Source: Isochrysis galbana (taxonomy: Eukaryota > Haptophyta > Isochrysidales > Isochrysidaceae). Taken from it: 64,000 nucleotides of DNA. The notes under the pieces are model-generated. The model saw only the letters and a program-made list of their open reading frames with translations, did no database searches and had not been told where the DNA came from. Below, piece after piece: positions 36,899 to 47,343 of the stretch. Every line of letters begins with the position of its first letter. The stretch's first letter is position 1. The position numbers and the translations under genes are program-made. Location of the stretch: assembly GCA_018136815.1 (NCBI GenBank), contig CM030944.1:2333834-2397833 (forward strand), given 5' to 3'.

Positions 36899-37990
36899 AT
36901 GGAGCGCGCCACGCTCCCCTCCTCTCTCTTCGCCCACTTCACCGCGCCGGCTGACCAAGTGATGGCCGACGCCACGCAACCGCACCGTCCTCTCCCAGAG
37001 CTCTCGCCCACCCAGGTGGCCGCGAGCCGCACAGAGCCACGCGCACAGAGCCACGCACGCAACACAGAACCAATCCCCACACAACACACCACACCCACCA
37101 GGGACTGGTAAAACACGACTTTCTGAGGGTCCTGAACTACGCCTTGGCCATAGGCCAACTGAGCGCATCTATGAGAGAGGGAGACATCATACTACTATAC
37201 AAAAAAGGAGACACGCGGGACCCGAGAAACTATAGACCGATAACGCTACTACAAAGCGACTATAAAATTCTAGCTAAGATCTTAACGAATAGATTAAAAC
37301 AAGTAGTAGGACACATAATATCTAAGGACCAACTTGGCTTCGTACCAAAACGTCTCATAGGAGAGGCGACGCACCTCCTTCAGCTCACACAAGCGTACCC
37401 GGAAGAAACGGGGGAGCCCGGCATCATGCTAGCCCTGGACTGGGAAAAAGCCTTCGACAGACTTCTTTCTACCACCTCGCACTGGACAAGCTGAGATTCG
37501 GACCCGACTTCCAGAGATACGAAAAAACGCTCACGAACAGCGACGCCAAACCGATGAATAAGGTACATTAAGACAAACGGGGGCAGGAGCTTCCCTTTCA
37601 ACATAGCCAGCGGAGTACCGCAGGGATGCCCCCTCTCCCCGTTGGCTTTCCTTATAACAGCCGAAGCCCTAACCAGAGTGATAAATGAAGACTACACCAT
37701 TGACGGCATCATCGTGAACGGAGCCGAACTTAAAATCAGCCAGTTTGCCGACGACACTCAACTACTTGCGGCAAACTACGCGAGTCTAGGCCGTTCATTA
37801 AAATGGGTGGACAGGTACGCAGCACGCAGCCGCCTCGTGCGGAAAACCAAACGACACGAAATTCGAAGGCCTCAGATGGGGCGGGGCTCACTGAAAAGGA
37901 AAGCCCCGCCGCAAGCCTTCAGGCGATACAAATGGCTAAAAAGCAACGAGAGCGCAACGATTTTGGGAGTGTCACTAGGGGGTCCCGAAG
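36899..37990 (+). pseudogene. Dead non-LTR (LINE) retrotransposon with reverse transcriptase
   Basis: ATG 36899 opens a short ORF1-like start that joins reverse transcriptase sequence at ~37110. Seen are DFLRVLNYALAIGQLSASMR, ILLYKKGDTRDPRNYRPITL, DYKILAKILTNRLKQVVGHI, QLGFVP and LALDWEKAFDR. A frameshift near 37460 and a stop around 37570 follow. Then come QGCPLSPLAFLITAEALT, ISQFADDTQLLA (catalytic FADD) and, in another frame, YKWLKSNESATILGVSLGG. The RT motifs are of the L1-like type used by LINEs. There is no endonuclease, so the copy is truncated internally. It cannot code for a working enzyme. Confidence 0.85.
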
Positions 37991-38867
37991 CCAGCGCGAG
38001 CGATGGCGTCTGTGTGGGATGGAGTGGAGCTGGTGGCTGTGTTGCATGTGGGGGCAAGAGGATTGATGTATGTAACATGTGAGGTACAGTCCAGAGATAT
38101 GGGGCACGGGCCACCGGACACATGGGAGGCACGCATCGGAGGAGATCAGGACGAGCGAGGGACCTCGACCGGCATGCGGTCACGCGAGACGAGAACGAGG
38201 ACGAAGGGCACACAGGGCAGAAGGCCACAGGAGCGCTCAAGCGATAGCGCTGAGCGTACAAAAGCTACCGGACCAAGAGAAGACACGCGGGGGGGGGAGA
38301 AGAGAACGCGCGGGAAAAGAAAGAGACGACAGTGGGTGGAAAACACTCAGTGGGAACGGGGAGAGAGGGAAGGAGAGACGAGGCGAGAAATGGGAAAGAG
38401 GGACGTGAGGGGTCGATCCTATCGGGAGCGGCACGGCGACACGGCACACGGCAACGGCGCTATCCATAGTCCATAGGCTATAGCTATAGTAACTATAGGC
38501 GGCTATGTATGGGCGCGGCATCGGCTCATTGACTGTATTGACTCATTGGTCATTGGTCATTGGTTGGTGTTGGGGTACAACACAAACACATGATACCATT
38601 ATTTATACCGTACTCATAATTGTGGCCACATGTCACATGCGACTCGGACACGGACACCCACACACAGTACACACGTACACACTCACACACACGGCACCCT
38701 AGCTAGGCACAGCGCGGCTTAAGTCTTAAGTCCCGCTCTCCCGCCCCCCCCCCGGTATATATGTGTATTATGTCTTTCCCACGGTCTTTGGACTGTCTTT
38801 CTACGAGGGCCGAAGACATGTGTATAATACAGTCTTTCAAACCCCAACTGACTGTCTTTCACATGTA
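37991..38867. other. Intergenic with simple-sequence DNA
   Basis: GA-rich (38130-38400), then GCTATAG-type inverted repeats (38460-38500) and a CA-rich microsatellite (38640-38695). A direct duplication of CTGTCTTTC-containing sequence lies around 38775-38870. No gene seen. Confidence 0.45.
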
Positions 38868-39226
38868 GGCCTGGAGGCCAGCTCAGGGGGCAGAGGAGGC
38901 TGGGGCTGGGCCCTGTGGTCTCCCTTGCCTCTCCCTCGCTGGCGCTCCTGGGCCTCAGGGGCCCCCACTCTGCACCTGTCTGCCTGTCGAACAGGGGGGG
39001 AGGGGGGGTTGGAGCGATGGGCTGGCCACGACAGGCCAGGACGCGCGAGGCACAGGCGAGCCTGCCACTGAGAGAGTGTGGGTCAGCAGGGCAGTGGGCT
39101 CCTGGCAGCCATCAGGCGTGCCAGGAGCATGGGTGGTGGTTCCTCCCCCTCCCCCATGGCAGGGGAGGAGTGGAGAGAGGGGGGGGCTCGTGCCCCCCCA
39201 TGGGCGAACTAAGTATAAACTTAGTT
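38868..39226 (+). repeat. Dispersed repeat A, 3' part with terminal hairpin
   Basis: It matches 43700-44060 (CTGGAGGCCAGCTCAGG ... GCTCGTGCCCCCCCATGG) and ends in the hairpin AACTAAGTATAAACTTAGTT at 39207-39226. It is preceded by unrelated sequence, so it is 5' truncated. Confidence 0.8.
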
Positions 39227-39327
39227 GTCCAGTGTAATACCCTAAAATTCGCGTGATAAACTCTCAATCTTGACTTGGTGAATTTTCACCCTTAGAAGTT
39301 AAAAGGCGTGTTTGACCGCCCTACAGC

Positions 39328-39450
39328 TAGGCGCCTGATGGCTGATGGCGGGGGGAGAAGGGCCGGGGGAGTGGGGGTGTAGAAAGTATGCTACGTGCTA
39401 CGTGTAGTAAGTAGTGGTTCCATTCGCCCCGAGTGCGGTAAGAATATTAA
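39328..39450 (-). repeat. Dispersed repeat A, 5' end, inverted
   Basis: The reverse complement of this stretch matches 29610-29705 (AATATTCTTACCGCACTCG ... TTTCTACACCCCCACTCCC). Confidence 0.75.
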
Positions 39451-40672
39451 ACGGGTTTTTATTTTTATGTGGCTAGTGGCTAGGGAGACTAGCCATTAAG
39501 ATGATCTACAAGACTACAATTTCAAACGCTAGGGATGCTAGCCAATGAGACCTTTTACAAGACTACAATTTCGAACGGAGCCGCTCTCGGGTCACTGTTG
39601 AGTCGCCTCAACCCCCCCCCCCCCGATGATCATCCAGTTGAGCCACCGTGGGGAGCGGCTTGCGACCCAACACAGCCCCACTATTGTAGCCAAGAAAAGC
39701 TCGCGTCTCCCGAGGACAGCGACTCATCGACCCCCCCCCCCCCCTCCCCCGCCCTTTCCGCGTTGAGGTTTCGTTGAGTCGCGTGTCGAACTCGACCCCC
39801 TCCCCCACTGCCATCCCCCCCTCTCGGGTCCCATGCCGCTGTTGTGTGATGGGTGCGCCGCGGCACAGTGTGTCGCCGCCGTCGTCGGCGTGGCCAAGGG
39901 CGGCTGAGGAGGCGCTGAGTGAGGAGTGAGTGTGGCGGTAAGACCACGGAGAGCGTGGCGCGCGAGCCACGGCGCCTCCTTCTCCCTCCCTCCGCTTCTT
40001 TCCGTCGAGCCCTCCCACTCTTCTTGGGACAGGGACCTCCTCATTTGGTTATCCGTTATTAATGATTGGTTCGCGCCGGCCGCCAGCATACAGTATACAG
40101 CGTGGGTCGCGGCGATAACTACGAAAGAGAAGGGGGGGGGGGGGGAGCGAGCGAGGGAGCCTCGGGCAGGGGGGGGCTTGAGATGGCTTGGGTTAGAGGT
40201 TAGAGATGAGCCTCTTGTGGTAAGTCTCCGCTCGCCGGTGATGGATCAACACCGAAAGAGAGGTGGGCGACGGAGCGACTGAGGAAAGCTATCTAGAGGA
40301 TCGCACTTCTCATCTTCTCTCCCTTCACTAGAACTCTCTGACTCTCTCTCTCTGCAAGTCTCATCCTCCCTCCCTTCTCCAGAACTCTCGGACCCTCCCT
40401 CCCTCCACAAGAAGTCCCCCCCCCCCCCCCTGCAGTTCCCTGGTCCCCCGGGCCGTCGCGGCTTCCGAGCCGAACCCCAGGTCTGTACACGCCTCGAACG
40501 TGCGTGTGCCCCCCCCTCTCCGATGGCCCTTCCCACCCATTCGCAGCCCGCTGCGCAGCCTCGCTCGCGGCTCTCTCGAACCTAATGAATGCTATCAGCC
40601 ACTCACCATCTGACATGCGAATGGGAGAACCTAATGAACGCGCTACATCCCCGAGTCTGATGCACCTCATCG
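39451..40672. other. Intergenic with MITE-like tandem and C/G runs
   Basis: 39476-39580 has two direct copies of CTAGGGA-x-GCTAGCCA-...-ACAAGACTACAATTT (one with ACTAGCC), related in inverted orientation to 25873-25918. C-runs lie at 39612-39624, 39730-39744 and 40418-40430 and a G-run at 40132-40145. 40561-40672 could hold a first exon of the next gene (MNAISHSPSDMRMGEPNERA) in a different frame; I could not confirm a junction. Confidence 0.4.
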
Positions 40673-41963
40673 ATGCCCTGGCTTATCCAATGCTCTCAGG
40701 CCACCCCAGTCGTCCGCATGACCGTCTATCGGAGGGCAGCGGTTGTGCAGCACAAGGAATGCGACGCACCCCGCTCGCCCCATGCTGCGAAGAAGCACTA
40801 TTATCTGTTGACTCGTCCGTGGATACTCTCGCTCGCACACAAGATTGGTCTTGCCAAGTGCCTCGGCTTGATACAGCACTCGCAGCCCTTTGCATCACGC
40901 GTGGACGAACTAGGCATGAAGCACAAGAGTATCTACCTTCAGTGTGCCCTTGTCACGAGCTTCACATTATCGTGCTTGATCGCCGGCAGGCTCAATGACT
41001 CCATTCTGCTGCTCGTTTCGTTTGCACTGGGTGTGATCTTCATCACTAGCTGTGTCGTCTTGCCACCCCCCAAGCCTGTGAAGAGCATGAGATGCCTCCT
41101 TTGCCCACAACTATGGTCGATGCTGGGCATCTTTATTGCGATGATACTTTCCGAAACACCGTCAGCTCGGCACACACCAACTGTCTTCACACCAGAACCT
41201 ATTGCATGCAGCTTCTGTGCACTGATGTCCCAGCTAGTCATGGCCATGCGCCTATTCCCACACTGCTTTCGCTTGCTTTGCATCTTGATCTTCACTAGCA
41301 TGCACGCTATGCGGCCCATATTTTCGATTGGCTGGCATGAGCCTGCACTTCTTGCCATGGGCGGCGTCATTGGCTTCCTGTGTGGGCTAGCAATCAACCG
41401 TGATCAGGAGCAACTTCGCTCGATGCTCGATCTAGTGGAAGCTCATAAGCGCGCAGACTCGCGCTTGAATCGCGTGATCAAAGTGCGGTGCGACATCGCC
41501 GCTGCATTATTGGACGAGCTACCAACGCTGCAAGCGCTGGGCCAAGAGCATAGGATGTCAAGCGAGACCCGTGCTCTTGTCGGCGACATACGAGGCATGC
41601 TGGACCAAGCGTCTAGCTGGTAAGACTAACTACTGCACCTGTCATCAAGCGACCGAGCTCAATTGCCATGGGCCAATCGTGGGCGTTTGACCTGTATGCC
41701 TCTTGCTCGCAGGTGTCTCACGCGCGAAGTATTCCTCCAGGTGCAGGAGCGCACCTACGAAAGCACGGCGGTCGAAACGGAGCTACGGGTCTTCCTCGAG
41801 CGCCAGTTGCAAGCCCACGGTGCTCTTGGGGCTGTTGATGCCGTTGAGAGAGCAATCGTTGATCCAGTGCTCCTTCAGTTCCTAGTTTCCGAGGCGATCT
41901 CGAACGCGACGAAGTATTCGGAGCCGAGTACGCCAATTGAGATACACGCGGAGATGTTCGACG
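40673..41963 (+). CDS. Histidine-kinase-like membrane protein, truncated in the ATPase domain
   Basis: Two exons, 40673-41619 and 41713-41963, joined in frame (Trp codon split; intron GTAAGA...CGCAG). The N-terminal ~90 residues precede about six membrane-spanning segments (ALVTSFTLSCLIAGRL; SILLLVSFALGVIFITSCVV; QLWSMLGIFIAMILS; a fourth and fifth; LLAMGGVIGFLCGLAI). A helical dimerisation-like region follows (SRLNRVIKVRCDIAAALLDE), where I see no phospho-acceptor His. The C-terminus has an N-box-like LLQFLVSEAISNATKYSEP. A good donor follows at 41964 but I found no exon with the rest of the ATPase fold. Start uncertain: an upstream exon may exist. It is either a degenerate sensor or an incomplete gene. 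Confidence 0.5.
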
Positions 41964-42422
41964 GTGAGTGGCGAGGATTGTCCAGCATGTCATGCAGGGT
42001 GAAAATAATGGGGCGATCTTGGACGAAAGTTCACCTTATCGCGTTCTGTTACCTTCTCCTCGGCCTCGTATCCTATAGGGAACTCGTCGTGTTCGAGCTT
42101 TCTCTACCTGTCTATAAGCAATATCAATCCGGCAAACGCACCTGTTCTGACGCCTGGAAAGTGCAAGACGGTTTTCCTGGCCCGTTCCAAAAAATGGGAG
42201 GGGATAGAGACATTTGCCCGAAGGTGAGGGCATGCTGTGACATCTCCAGATTGCTCATTGCTTCTCTATCGTCGATCGTCTCATAGATAGCAAGTGCTTG
42301 CCATCACTGTCGTGCAACGATGAGCTAGGTGCACGATGACGACAGCACACATCGGTGAAATGCTTCACCATCACGCCCGCGCACACATCCGTTGACTGCT
42401 CCTCCGCTCCTCCACCTCCTCA
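41964..42422 (+). other. Region after HK-like gene, no clear exon
   Basis: The frame stays open over parts of 41990-42230 (VQDGFPGPFQKMGGDRDICP then GTGAGG). It does not resemble the missing ATPase motifs. A small exon here is possible but unsupported. Confidence 0.3.
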
Positions 42423-42668
42423 TTAGTGATGGCTGGGGGCTTCCCGCCGTAAAGCTGGCGGTAGATTACATCGGTGGAGAGGTCTGGCTACGCGCGGATT
42501 GTCGGCGTACAACAGTCCATTTTGAGATACCCGCCCTTCCATATCTAGCACGCAAATGCTGTTGACGCCGGTATTGATGTCGCCCTCAAGTTCGATTGGC
42601 ATTGGTCTCCCTTGATGGGCTCGTCGCCCAAAGTTGATGTGCAGCCGAGTCGATTTCAATAGCCGCAT
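42423..42668 (-). pseudogene. Unrecognised coding-like fragment on the opposite strand
   Basis: The minus-strand frame reads LHINFGRRAHQGRPMPIELE-GDINTGVNSICVLDMEG. The VCVLD-type strand recalls the start of a receiver domain as seen in some algal histidine kinases, and the neighbour is histidine-kinase-like. But there is no conserved Asp pair and no start, and the frame ends at 42423. This is a weak guess only. Confidence 0.25.
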
Positions 42669-43321
42669 ACAGCGAAATCCAGTTGACCTCTTTTGAGCGC
42701 ACGTGCAAATTGGGTGCAGTTGCTCATGCTAGCGCACCGAAGTAGCGCACCAATAGCGCTTGCCCCCACCGTCTGTCGTCCTATTTGCCGAGGATCGCCG
42801 GTGGAGGGATGAGGAGGATGAGATGTTTGTGTTTGTGAGTCGGGCGGGGGCACACCGTTGCGTCAAGTGCACCACTAAAAAATTACTTGCCCGCTTTGTA
42901 GCTAGTACTAGTAGCTAGTCGGATACCTGAGAAAAGGTCGCGTTCTGTCAAAAGAGGACCGTACGCGGCGCTGACGAGTCTGTCCTATAATCGACGGAAC
43001 GTGACCTAAACTAAATGCAAATGCATGGTAGATGGTAGCGTCGTAGTCGTAGAAATGATAGATGATGTATAGAGCCAGAGCCTAAGGGTCGACATTAACC
43101 ATGTGTTATCACAGGGAAGGAGGTGTTATCCTGATATCCTGATGTGGACTTGGATGGCGTTTTCAACTGTTATCCACGTGTTATTCAAGTGTTGTGTGTT
43201 CTCCAACATCCAGCTAGCAGCTAGTAGCTGAGCTAGCAGCTAGTGTCTAGTGTCATAACCCATATAAGCCATAAGGTTCTATCCATAAACCATAAATCTA
43301 TATACTACTTATTAATTTCTT
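42669..43321. other. Intergenic, no gene seen
   Basis: Contains TGTTATC-rich direct repeats (43108-43195) and CTAGCAGCTAGT repeats (43208-43245). It becomes AT-rich toward 43320. Confidence 0.45.
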
Positions 43322-44060
43322 AATAGTCTCACCGCACACGCGACCGTGCAGCCTCTACTTTCTACTCACGTAGGAAACTTTCTACACCCCCAATCCGCCG
43401 GCCCTTTCCCCCCCGCCATCAGGCGACTCCCCCCGTGCACTACTAGGGGGATAGGGGAAAAGGGCTTAGATATGGTCGGTGGCCCGCGCCCCCCCCCGGC
43501 GATCCGTTCCCCCCTTCCTCCTACGCCTACCGGGCTGGCGGCGGCCTCGGTCCCGACTTATCCTGTAAACAGGTGCGGGACTTACATATTTTCCGGTGAG
43601 CGGAGCTCTCGCTCCGCCCACCCCCTTCTCCGCGCTCTCTCTCCCCTCTCCTGCAGGCACGCGCGATGGCGCGCCTGCGACAGGACTGCAGCTGCCCCTG
43701 GCGACCCCTGGAGGCCTCTGGAGGCCAGCTCAGGGGGCAGAGGAGGCTGGGGCTGGGCCCTGGCCTCCCCTGCCTCTCCCTCGCTGGCGCTCCTGTGCCT
43801 CAGGGGTCCCCAATCTGCACCTGTCTGCCTGTCGAACAGGGGGGGAGGGGGGGTTGGAGCGATGGGCTGGCCACGACAGGCCAGGACGCGCGAGGCAGGC
43901 AAGCCTGCCAGTGAGAGAGTGGGTCAGCAGGGCATTCTGCTCCTGGCAAGCCATCAGGCGTGCCAGGAGCATGGGTGGTTCCTCCCCCATGGCAGGGGAG
44001 GAGTGGAGAGAGGGGGGGGCTCGTGCCCCCCCATGGGGCAACCAAGTATAAACTTAGTTG
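43322..44060 (+). repeat. Dispersed repeat A, most complete copy
   Basis: Runs from CTCACCGCACACGCG to the hairpin AACCAAGTATAAACTTAGTT at 44040-44059. It includes all blocks seen in partial copies at 29608, 38868, 39328 (inverted), 53919 and 60205. It has no recognisable protein, so it is probably non-autonomous. Confidence 0.8.
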
Positions 44061-44096
44061 AAATCTATATACTACTAGTTGATCGTTGTAGAGCAT

Positions 44097-44237
44097 CACA
44101 TCGGACGAGCCAAGCGCCAATCGCGCTCTGCGCTCACCCTCATCGTGGGGCGGGGACTTCGTTGCCGATGAATGAAGATGAAGGCTACATACATACAGTA
44201 CTAAGGTTAAAACACAAGAACAAGAAAACTCTGACAC
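44097..44237 (+). repeat. Dispersed repeat C upstream of NDH2
   Basis: GGACGAGCCA ... CGTTGCCGATGA ... AACAAGAAAACTCTGACA matches the element at 25930-26045 before ABC1K, in the same orientation relative to the downstream gene. Confidence 0.6.
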
Positions 44238-44642
44238 TGGCTGGAGGAGGTCCGGTGCTCCGAGCAAGCAGACATAGAGTAGTAGAGTAGACACACGGGG
44301 AGGAGAGAAAAAAGAAACAAGAGAGCGAGAAGAGCGCGAGGTGCCGGGGGGGGGGGGGGGGAGGGCGGGGGGGGGAAGGGGGGTTTGGAGCGGCGGGGGG
44401 TCGGTCCGGAGTGGTGTGATTTTGGAGCGGGCGTCTTCGGAACCTCTCTCGGCCGGTCGGTCGGTCCCCCGTACTCTCTCTTTCTCTGTCTCTCTCTCTC
44501 GCTCTCTGGCTGGCTCGCCCTATCTCTCTTTCCCTCCCTCTCGCTCTCTCTCATCCCCTCTTGCTCCCCTCGCGGCGCAGCTCTCGCCGCACACACATTC
44601 ACCTGCCTTTCCCCATACCACCTCTCCCCCTCGCTGCTGAGC
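44238..44642 (+). other. NDH2 upstream region with G-runs and CT microsatellite
   Basis: A 16-G run at 44346-44361 and further G-runs to 44386, then CT-rich microsatellites (44477-44560) up to the start codon. Probably promoter and 5' UTR. Confidence 0.45.
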
Positions 44643-46616
44643 ATGCTGCTCCCTCTTCTTGCTGCGAGCTCAGCGCTGCTGATGCGGCCGCTCACCGCCC
44701 GCCTGCCCCTCCTCTCGCTCTCTCCGGCCCAGAGAGCAGGCTCGGCGCGCTGCGCTGACGGAGGTGAGCCGGCGTCACTCGACGCGCTGCGCACACTCGA
44801 CACCTTGATCACGCGTGCGCTCGACACGGTGGAGGATGCTTACCTGATGGCAGGGCGAGCGCCTGCCAAGGTAATCGACAGCAGGGACAGCCTTGTAGCA
44901 TGGCAAGATCCAGTCGATTCGCGGCCACGCGTGCTCATCATCGGCTCGGGATGGGCAGCGCATGCGCTCGTCAAGACCATCGATGCCGATCTCTACCGCC
45001 TTCTCGTCATCTCTCCGCGAAACTACTTTGTGTTCACACCCATGCTTGCAGCTGCATCCGTTGGCACTGTCGAGTGCGTATCGCCGGCTTCCCCTTGGGC
45101 TCGTTTGTCCCACCTGTGTTGGAGACTACGATGCCGAAACTCGCACGCCTTCAATGGTAGTCTTGCCTCGCACACCCCTCGCTCGCTTGCAGGTATCGCT
45201 CTGTTACAGAGCCAATGCGTGCTGCGAATCAGCGTGCCGCCTTCATAGAGGGCACCATCGAGGACATCATGCCTAAAGCTCGTACGGCGAAGGCGCTCAT
45301 CGGCGACGACGAGGTGGAGCTCAACTATGACCTTGCCATCGTTGCATGTGGTGTGCGCTCAACTGTCTCCAAGGTGCCGGGTGTCTCAGAGAATTGCTAC
45401 TTCCTCAAGGAGCTCGAGGATGCGCAAAGGCTCCGCCGCGCGGTGGGTTCCCTACTCGAGCGCGCCAGCCAGCCAGGTCTCACCGAAGAAAGGCGTAGAG
45501 AGCTCCTCACGCTCATCGTCGTTGGCGGAGGGCCGACAGGTGTCGAATACTGTGGTGAGCTCTCTGACTTTTTGCTCGATGCGGCTGCCCGACTTTACCC
45601 AAAACTTCTTCCATTGGCGCAAGTCGTCCTCCTTCATGGCGGTAAGGACGTCTTGCCCGCCTTTGACCCTCCATTGCGCGCACGAGCACTCGCCACCCTG
45701 CGAGATCGTGGTGTTGAGGTGAGGCTTGGTACTCGTGTAGAGGGCATCGAGTCGCCCACGCGCCTGACGATCAAGACGCGAGTGGGTGAAGGCGATGGCG
45801 ACGAAGCGTGGGAGAGGTCGATGCTTACGTGTGGTCTCATCATGTGGGCTGCTGGTACAGGACCTCGCCAGCTCACGACGAAGATCATCGAGCGTATTGA
45901 AGAGGATGTGGGAGAGCTGGGCACCCGCTGTGCCTATGGCCGCATCACAGTTGACCCCTGGCTGAGGGTCGTTGGAGCGCCGGCCGGCAGCATGCTCGCT
46001 CTAGGTGATGCTTGTTGCTGCCCTGATGTTGAAGGCAAACCGCTACCTCAGACCGCTCAGGTGGCGGCGCAGCAGGGCGCCTATGTGGCGCGCATACTGA
46101 ACCGGAAGTATGACCTGGCCTCGGGCTTGCCGCCGGACACACCGGCACAGCCCACACCGATGGATCCGCCCTCGATCAAACTACCCGAAGATATCTTTGA
46201 TGCCGCTGGCACATACCTCCTATTGCGTGGAGCTCTTCAGGCGCGCCCATTCGAATTTCTAAATTTGGGCCTACTTGCTTACGTTGGAGGTGGGAAGGCG
46301 TTGTCGCAAGTTCAAGTGGGAGATCAGCGCTTGCTCTCGCAGGCAGGTTCGACCGGGTTTTTATTATGGCGGTCAGTGTATGTTGTTAAGCAGGTAATGC
46401 TCTAACCATTGCCGTGTCCTCAACCGCTCAGATCCCGTCTGAAAATGTCGCACACTGGGACACTGCATCACCTGATGCCCTGTGCACCCATTGAGCACCA
46501 ACACCGCACACTCTTGCTATTTGCTCGCGCGACAGGTGAGCCCACGTACTCGCTTCCTTGTACTTTTCGACTGGTTCAAGACGAGGGCTTTTGGTCGAGA
46601 TATCACGGGCATCTGA
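44643..46616 (+). CDS. NDH2: Type II NADH:quinone oxidoreductase (alternative NADH dehydrogenase)
   Basis: Three exons: 44643-45073, 45193-46393, 46536-46616; 570 aa. It oxidises NAD(P)H and reduces a membrane quinone without pumping protons, in mitochondria or plastids. Seen: first dinucleotide fold VLIIGSGWAAHALVK (FAD, ~97-111); NYFVFTPMLAAASVGTVE followed by YRSVTEPMR across intron 1; second fold LIVVGGGPTGVEYCGEL (NADH, ~251-267); MWAAGTGPR; LALGDAC and PQTAQVAAQQGAYVA (FAD/quinone motifs). The family C-terminus WRSVYVVKQ|VSPRTRFLVLFDW-FKTRAFGRDITGI is made only by splicing intron 2. The first ~40 residues are hydrophobic and Arg/Ser-rich, fitting an organelle targeting signal. Intron 1 is phase 2, intron 2 phase 0. 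Confidence 0.9.
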
Positions 46617-47275
46617 TTTACCACGATCCGAAAGATCACCAGGATGTGTCACCTTACCGTGCGCCACGCCATCGAGATGCATGGCACGGCGGACTTGTAA
46701 GACATTCATCAAATGCATGACTGAGTTTTCTCGCCCTCCGCCATCTCGCTGGCATCAAGTTTCGTTGGTTGGGCTTGTCGGGAGCACAAGCTCGAGAGCA
46801 TCTTCAATGTAAGACCATATCCTCATCATACCGCTCCTACTTGGATATCATCACAACATGTCACACCTTTGCAAATTGTAGACATGTGTGGTGGCCATCC
46901 CCACCATGCTTTACGGCACATCAGAGCATGTGGCATGTGGTGCATCATGCGTGTGTGCCAAGATATGATGGTTACGACGCGAGGTAACACCAATCCCCTT
47001 GCCCTTCACGAGCCGTCGGGTCCGCTGGCCATCGGGCACGGACGACGGGGGTCATGATGCGGCAGGGCATAGGCTGCTTCCCTTATGACCTGCTATTCGA
47101 GGGTGGTACATGTAGCCATTTAGCCGTCATCACCGTTCATTAGGCATTACAAGTAGTAGGTAGTAGTAATAAAAACGCTGTGTACTCCCTTATTATGTCT
47201 GACAGAGTGTATTGGGCACTGGGGGCGGCCGAGGGGGCCGGCCCAGAGCACTAGAGTGGGTTTTGGCGGGAGCTT

Positions 47276-47311
<36 letters not shown>

Positions 47312-47343
47312 ATTCGAGGTAGTCACGCAGAGACGGGGGAGCG
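46617..47343 (+). other. Intergenic with a 30-C run before the helicase start
   Basis: 3' region of NDH2, then no recognisable gene. 47279-47308 is an unbroken run of 30 C, 35 nt before the next start codon. Confidence 0.5.

Noticed and set aside
46394-46405. NDH2 ending at the TAA just after VVKQ (46403-46405)
   Set aside because: The family C-terminus (FDW..RAFGRD) is encoded by a downstream exon joined in phase 0, so the stop is intronic.
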